A stretch of 64,000 nucleotides of DNA from Nilaparvata lugens (Eukaryota > Arthropoda > Insecta > Hemiptera > Delphacidae), in the NCBI RefSeq assembly GCF_014356525.2, contig NC_052506.1, forward strand, positions 20,053,916 to 20,117,915. Reading direction: 5' to 3'. Below are positions 61,001-64,000 of this stretch, in pieces. The position numbers and the translations under genes were made by a program. Below the pieces are notes generated by a model. That model had not been told where the DNA came from and did no database searches. It was given only the letters and a program-made list of their open reading frames with translations. Numbering within the stretch: the stretch's first letter is position 1; every line of letters begins with the position of its first letter.

Positions 61001-63115
61001 TAACGAAATGGGGCGAAAACTGTGGGAAGGCGAATCTTTGCTTAACTAGTGGCTGATGCACCCGTTTTAGAGCCCGCATTTCACCTTTTCCTCATCATTT
61101 GTATATAATTTACATGAAGTTTCGATTATGCGAGAGCTTTGATGAGAGTGCTTGTTTTTATTTGGATAATTTGACGATAGTTTAGTAATTTTTCTTGTTT
61201 TTCTAGCTCAGTCTACTGTATTATTTCGAAAGTGTAATGTAAATATTCTTCTTGAGCTATTCTATTGAAATTGAACTCCGATCTAAATATTTGTATCCTC
61301 TTAAACTTGATAAGATTCTCTATAAGTTTGTGAGGAATGTGAATCATGAAACGTATGGTTATAGAGTGAGGAAATAATCTCTTATCAAACTAAATGAGGG
61401 ATAAGCCTACAGACATGGAAATAGAAAATACTATTTTATTCGTTTTCTACATTTTGTTCACGAAAGTGGTATCTTGTTATAAGATACTTGTTCAATATAT
61501 ATTTTATTATTTGCAGAAAATAAAATAAGATCCAACAAATATATCATACAAGTGTCGCTATATGTAGTAACGTAGTAACTCTTTGTTCAATTGGCATTTA
61601 AAATACCTTCAATATTATTTTATCTATACATTCGTAATTTTCTCTGAGTTAAACAGTAGTTACAGTTAATAACATTATGGAACAATATCATTCAAGAATA
61701 GTTTGTTTAAGCTTTTTTGAATGTAGGCTGCCCCTTATCAAGCTATAGGATGCATTTATTCCATACGACTATAATTAGCTTCTTTGCTAGTAGAATTTTG
61801 AACCTGTTTCATAGAATCAACGAGAACATTATATTGTTAGAAAACATTTTAGCACAATTCCAGTCATTTTAAAACAGTCTCAGAATTTATTTTATTTGCT
61901 TTTAAAGCCGGTTTCCGAGTTTGGGATTTAGCTAAGTTCTAGACTTTGAACAGCTGGAGTCAAAAAATTGGCTTTCCGAAACGGGGCGTGATCGTGGTCC
62001 ACGTTTAAATTAAATTTCGAAAAACTAGAAAATTGAACACAAAATAAAATGAAAATAGTGTGAAGTTTCAGCTATTTTGAATTATTTAGGAATGTATTTC
62101 GTCAGAGAAAAACGTTGCCAATATTATAGAAATGAGAAAATAAAGATTATCATAAAAACAGCGAACTATGCCCCGTTTCGGGAAGCCAATTTTCTGACTT
62201 CAACTGTTTAAAGTCGAGAATTTAACTAAATACCGAGCTCGGAAGCCGGTCCGAATGTAATCATTTATTGTGCCAGAGCCTTTAGAGAAAATTTAGAAAA
62301 ACAGTTCCTTTCAACCATAGGAGTTATTCGACTGTCTAGAGCCTAACCTGCTCTATATTCTAGTGATGAAGTAGTGTAGTCGTTCGCGCCTTAATGATAG
62401 TTCTGAACTGGCAGATCATGCTTTCAGTGTGATATGATTGCGTGATTCAAATATTCATATCGTTTGGTAATTTATAAGTATATTGTGATTCACATAGTTT
62501 GGAAACGTTATAGTATAAATATTGTGTCACCTTTCACCAAAATAAACATTATTGATTTGTTTCATTCATGACAGTAGTTCTGGTTTGGCTTTTGTTAGAC
62601 TTGATCCTCAACTCCGAAGTTTTTTGTGCATTAATTTTATCAACTGAACGTTTGCGTTTGTTTGACTTGTTTATCACCTCCGATAATATTTCCCACGTTT
62701 TTGTGCAATAATTTTATCAATTGAACGTTTGATGTTTGTTTGACTTGTTTCTCACCTCACTAAACAACATTTTCCATTTTTTTGTTGCAATTATTTATCA
62801 ATTAAACGTTTGGCTTTTGTTTGACTCCTTTTCTATCGACTAAATTCAGAACTATTTAAGTTTGATTTCTGCAATCAATCCATCACTTGGCTTTTGTTTG
62901 ACTTATCGCCTAGAACATTTTCATGATGATGATGGACTTTCCTAGCGATGTGATTTGAATTGAATGTTTTTGCGGTTGTTTAGCTGCCCTGGGCCAATGT
63001 TGAGCTGAAGCTAATGCCCGTATTTGTCGGTAGCCTAGTTGCCGTATACCTCTTGCAGGCCCACTTCTCAGTCATATTCACCGGAGGGGTGGGCAAGAAC
63101 GGTTCATCTGTAGCT
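46031..63115 (+). CDS. CEPT1: Choline/ethanolamine phosphotransferase (CEPT1 type), 5' part
   Basis: CDP-alcohol phosphotransferase of the ER/Golgi membrane. It transfers phosphocholine or phosphoethanolamine from the CDP-alcohol to diacylglycerol in the last Kennedy-pathway step. Constitutive exons: 46031-46270, 50861-51008, 54747-54869, 56801-56904 (615 nt, 205 residues, ending in phase 0), then three alternative exons (58318-58449, 60855-60989, 62984-63115). Exon 1 has [14 protein letters not shown]. Exon 2 carries the full family signature D(x2)DG(x2)AR(x8)G(x3)D(x3)D as [10 protein letters not shown] then GELFDHGCD, with D100, D103, D121 and D125. Exon 3 has [12 protein letters not shown]. 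Human CEPT1 has ~416 residues, so roughly 150 C-terminal residues must be encoded right of the window. ATG 46031 is preferred over in-frame 46010 because LxRLxEHKYSY starts soon after it, as in the family. Choline versus ethanolamine preference cannot be read from the sequence. Confidence 0.93.
46900..48035 (+). mobile_element. Degraded jockey/CR1-like LINE, RT and C-terminus
   Basis: Broken frames in order: [39 protein letters not shown] (motif B), [12 protein letters not shown] (YADD-equivalent, FADD), [19 protein letters not shown], then after a disrupted segment [17 protein letters not shown] and [15 protein letters not shown]. Several frameshifts and stops. Sense orientation in CEPT intron 1, inactive. 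Confidence 0.8.
48500..49325 (+). mobile_element. Degraded jockey-clade LINE C-terminal region
   Basis: Pieces across frames: [17 protein letters not shown] (the region after the RT core), [14 protein letters not shown], then on the same strand [20 protein letters not shown] and [16 protein letters not shown], the Cys/His tail typical of jockey-type ORF2. Stops and indels throughout. It differs from the LINE remnants on either side, so three separate insertions accumulated in this intron. Confidence 0.75.
49670..50110 (+). mobile_element. LINE reverse transcriptase C-terminal remnant
   Basis: [53 protein letters not shown], then after a frameshift near 49860-49900 [19 protein letters not shown] and NSLPYHL. 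This is the C-terminal part of an insect non-LTR ORF2. A 43-bp piece of it (49981-50023) recurs at 50330-50372 in the downstream tail. Confidence 0.75.
50111..50860 (+). other. CEPT intron 1, 3' part
   Basis: LINE-tail-like AT-rich sequence, then a second copy (50330-50372) of a 43-bp LINE segment (tctcatcacctcacactcca at its start), then unremarkable intron to the tttttacag acceptor of exon 2. Confidence 0.5.
51393..52609 (-). mobile_element. Internally deleted Tc1/mariner-like transposon
   Basis: Ends cagagtgcggcagcgaaact (51393) and aatttcgctgccgcacccgg (to 52609) are inverted and flanked by TA. The minus strand encodes N-terminal helix-turn-helix pieces ([13 protein letters not shown] near 52145, [14 protein letters not shown] and [12 protein letters not shown] near 51850-51780) and a C-terminal piece ([28 protein letters not shown], 51691-51500), like insect transposases with a DUF4817-type N-terminus. 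The central catalytic domain is deleted. A second MITE (52265-52580) is nested near the right end. Confidence 0.8.
52265..52580. mobile_element. MITE nested in the 51.4-52.6 kb transposon
   Basis: Inverted ends aaggtgcattttcgtttgtg then cgtaaa (52265) and tttacgcacaaacgaaaacc then cagctt (to 52580). No ORF. It sits inside the larger inverted-repeat element, so it inserted later. Confidence 0.7.
52612..54480 (+). other. CEPT intron 2, middle part
   Basis: AT-rich, about 1.9 kb. No coding remnant or inverted repeat recognised. Confidence 0.5.
54481..54665. mobile_element. Hairpin MITE with TAAAGCTGCGTTTACACC-like end
   Basis: Arms of ~75 bp: gctgcgtttacaccaaagtt and attaacaaaatgtttatttt on the left, mirrored by aaataaacattttgctaata then acttttgtatatactcagct on the right. 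The inner part ccgtccttatagattctatt is also mirrored. 185 bp, ends ~80 bp before CEPT exon 3. Confidence 0.75.
55070..55700 (-). mobile_element. BEL/Pao LTR retrotransposon remnant (end of pol)
   Basis: The minus strand encodes, in broken frames, an integrase C-terminal region ([15 protein letters not shown] near 55620, [13 protein letters not shown] near 55530) and the terminal domain seen in BEL/Pao pol ([34 protein letters not shown], 55220-55090). It has stops and frameshifts. LTRs were not identified. In CEPT intron 3, antisense to the gene. Confidence 0.8.
55701..56800 (+). other. CEPT intron 3, 3' part
   Basis: Contains a repeat-like patch at 56030-56300 (ggaggctcctttttcctttt, catgaaaatctattaccgcg then tttcgccgtaaatgcg), the style of a dispersed element, but no ends or coding parts could be defined. 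The remainder is unremarkable up to the acceptor taatttaaag. Confidence 0.4.
56905..57764 (+). other. CEPT intron 4, 5' part
   Basis: AT-rich sequence between exon 4 and the LINE tail at 57765. No further alternative exon was found here. Confidence 0.5.
57765..57833 (-). repeat. Short LINE 3'-end fragment
   Basis: About 70 bp (gaagggacggattcaaagat, ggttcaaaggac, cttattgtgtgtct) match the end of the LINE fragment at 9805-10215 with ~85% similarity by eye. A severely 5'-truncated insertion in the intron before alternative exon A. Confidence 0.65.
58318..58449 (+). CDS. CEPT1: CEPT alternative exon A (44 codons)
   Basis: First of three tandem alternatives, phase 0-0, acceptor atattttctag, donor GCT|GTAAGTC. 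Encodes [17 protein letters not shown], a hydrophobic membrane segment, and ends [15 protein letters not shown]. The closing motif [11 protein letters not shown] is a CEPT family signature that follows directly in this position in human CEPT1. The first half differs from exons B and C almost entirely. Confidence 0.88.
58450..60854 (+). other. CEPT sequence between alternative exons A and B
   Basis: 2.4 kb of AT-rich intron. No further GKNGS-type exon, and no mobile element I can name. Confidence 0.55.
60855..60989 (+). CDS. CEPT1: CEPT alternative exon B (45 codons)
   Basis: Second alternative, phase 0-0, acceptor tttctcttag, donor GCT|GTAAGTTG. Encodes [20 protein letters not shown], then a hydrophobic [13 protein letters not shown] segment, and ends [12 protein letters not shown]. 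It is one codon longer than A and C and the most diverged: FTGGVG is replaced by LSGGAG, and it has two extra Cys in the membrane segment. Intact frame and splice sites argue against a pseudo-exon. Confidence 0.85.
60990..61904 (+). other. CEPT intron between exon B and MITE copy 2
   Basis: AT-rich, no recognised features. Confidence 0.5.
61905..62253. mobile_element. MITE with AGGRCCGGTTTCCGAGCTCG termini, copy 2
   Basis: The left end aagccggtttccgagtttgg and right end ccgagctcggaagccggtcc match the element at 18164-18518, as do internal blocks (ggctttccgaaacggggcg, tttcagctatt, gaattatttaggaatgt). TA precedes the left end; the right flank has lost it. Between alternative exons B and C. Confidence 0.8.
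62570..62915 (+). repeat. Degenerate minisatellite upstream of exon C
   Basis: Four to five units of ~80-85 bp sharing gcaattaattttatcaa-like sequence, then (c/t)tgaacgtttg, a gcttttgtttgactt core and tttctcacctc. The array ends ~70 bp before alternative exon C. The units diverge, especially the last ones. Confidence 0.7.
62984..63115 (+). CDS. CEPT1: CEPT alternative exon C (44 codons)
   Basis: Third alternative, phase 0-0, acceptor ttgtttag, donor GCT|GTGAGTTC. Encodes [20 protein letters not shown], a hydrophobic segment and [18 protein letters not shown]. It is closest to the single exon of mammalian CEPT1 (charge pattern [20 protein letters not shown]), so it is probably the ancestral type. 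It is also the last alternative visible, nearest the constitutive 3' exons expected beyond the window. Confidence 0.88.
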
Positions 63116-64000
63116 GTGAGTTCACACATACCCTCACAAACATATCTCTATCTCTCTTCCTTATTAAAAATAAAATATCCTCTTATTATAATTATTTGAT
63201 ATAAAATATATCTTTTAATATTATATCTAAATATAAATACAGTGTATGTATTCAAGTATAAATCTCTCTCTCTCTCTTCAAAAAACTAATCTAATATCTC
63301 TCTTTCTCTCTACATAATCTATACCTTTCTTACTCTTTCGGGCTGTGGGAAAGTGGAAGGCTGTGGGTTGATTGGAAGAGGGGACTGTCACTGTCTCAAA
63401 TTAAATTTTATTATAAATACATTGGAATTTAGCCCGCAGCACTTGTAATGTAAAAATAAATTCCATTTTGTACCTTTCTCTTTCACTCTCTCGCTCCATC
63501 TATCTATCTACCTTCCTTTCTTTCTTCGTAGAATCTTCTTATGCCAATAATTGATTAATGTAAGTGTGGTAGAGTACTTTATATATTCATACAGTGTATG
63601 ACTTGCTTCTTTACCCCTGGAAATGTGTATTGTCTCAAAAATAACATTAATGCTCTCTAACTTTACACTCGTATCTCAAGTTAACTAGAATGCAATTCAA
63701 TTCACAATACAGTAATAGCTTCTTAACCTCTGAAAATCTTTAATATCTTGAAAATATACCATTAATTCTCTCTTTCTCTTACAATTATTTGTTGAATGGA
63801 AATGAATTGATTATTGTAGAAACTGGAATAAAATATTGCAATAGTTGAAGTATTTGATAGTTTTGTATTGTAATGTGACCGGGGTTTTTCGATTACCGTA
63901 CCGCTGTTGTGGATGGTCTACTATACAAAACCAAACTTCTCCAACACAACAACAACTATTCCAACCGTAACAGTAGTTGAATTAACCATAGTTGTCATCA
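63116..64000 (+). other. CEPT intron after exon C, right edge
   Basis: CT-rich simple sequence (tctctctctctctcttc near 63263, ctctctttctctctac near 63297, tctttcactctctcgctcc near 63479), then AT-rich sequence to the edge. No exon seen; the gene must continue outside the window. Confidence 0.6.

Noticed and set aside
63240..63320. A CRISPR-like or regulated repeat array
   Set aside because: It is plain CT-rich microsatellite sequence without regular spacers.

Overview
The window looks like nuclear DNA of an insect. It is AT-rich, its genes are split by GT-AG introns of 0.6 to 7.6 kb, and those introns are full of non-LTR retrotransposon pieces, SINEs and short inverted-repeat DNA transposons. 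Gene content and repeat style fit a hemipteran, possibly a delphacid planthopper; that assignment is inference. There is nothing prokaryotic here: no operons, no CRISPR.

Layout. (1) 1.36-3.92 kb, minus strand: the 5' part of an unrecognised gene for a secreted protein, probably running off the left edge. (2) 4.7-19.5 kb, plus strand: a complete CCT6 gene (chaperonin CCT/TRiC subunit zeta), 11 exons, 532 codons plus stop. (3) 21.3-41.7 kb, plus strand: a complete phosphatidylserine synthase gene of the PTDSS1 type, 8 exons, 462 codons plus stop. Intron 2 carries a nearly intact LINE and a 1.33-kb tandem duplication. (4) 46.0-63.1 kb, plus strand: the 5' part of a choline/ethanolamine phosphotransferase gene (CEPT1 type). 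It has four constitutive exons, then three tandem versions of the same exon at 58.3, 60.9 and 63.0 kb. The last exons lie beyond the right edge.

Two of the three recognised genes make membrane phospholipids. The CEPT product makes phosphatidylcholine or phosphatidylethanolamine from CDP-alcohols, and PTDSS1 exchanges the headgroup of such lipids for serine. CCT6 is unrelated housekeeping. The most interesting signal is the triplicated exon of the CEPT gene. All three copies are in phase 0-0, have intact splice sites and end in the same GKNGS motif, but their membrane segments differ strongly. This looks like a mutually exclusive exon cluster that would swap one transmembrane segment of a lipid-synthesis enzyme.

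Other notable items: two exons of CCT6 each have a partial upstream duplicate that includes the splice acceptor, one of them cut by a MITE; a SINE-like element headed by 5S rRNA; a cluster of an unfamiliar ~30-bp motif in both orientations around that element; and several nested or internally deleted DNA transposons.

Exon coordinates were derived by hand from reading frame, splice signals and recalled family similarity, and phases were checked by summing exon lengths. Repeat family names are from motif recognition, not database searches.
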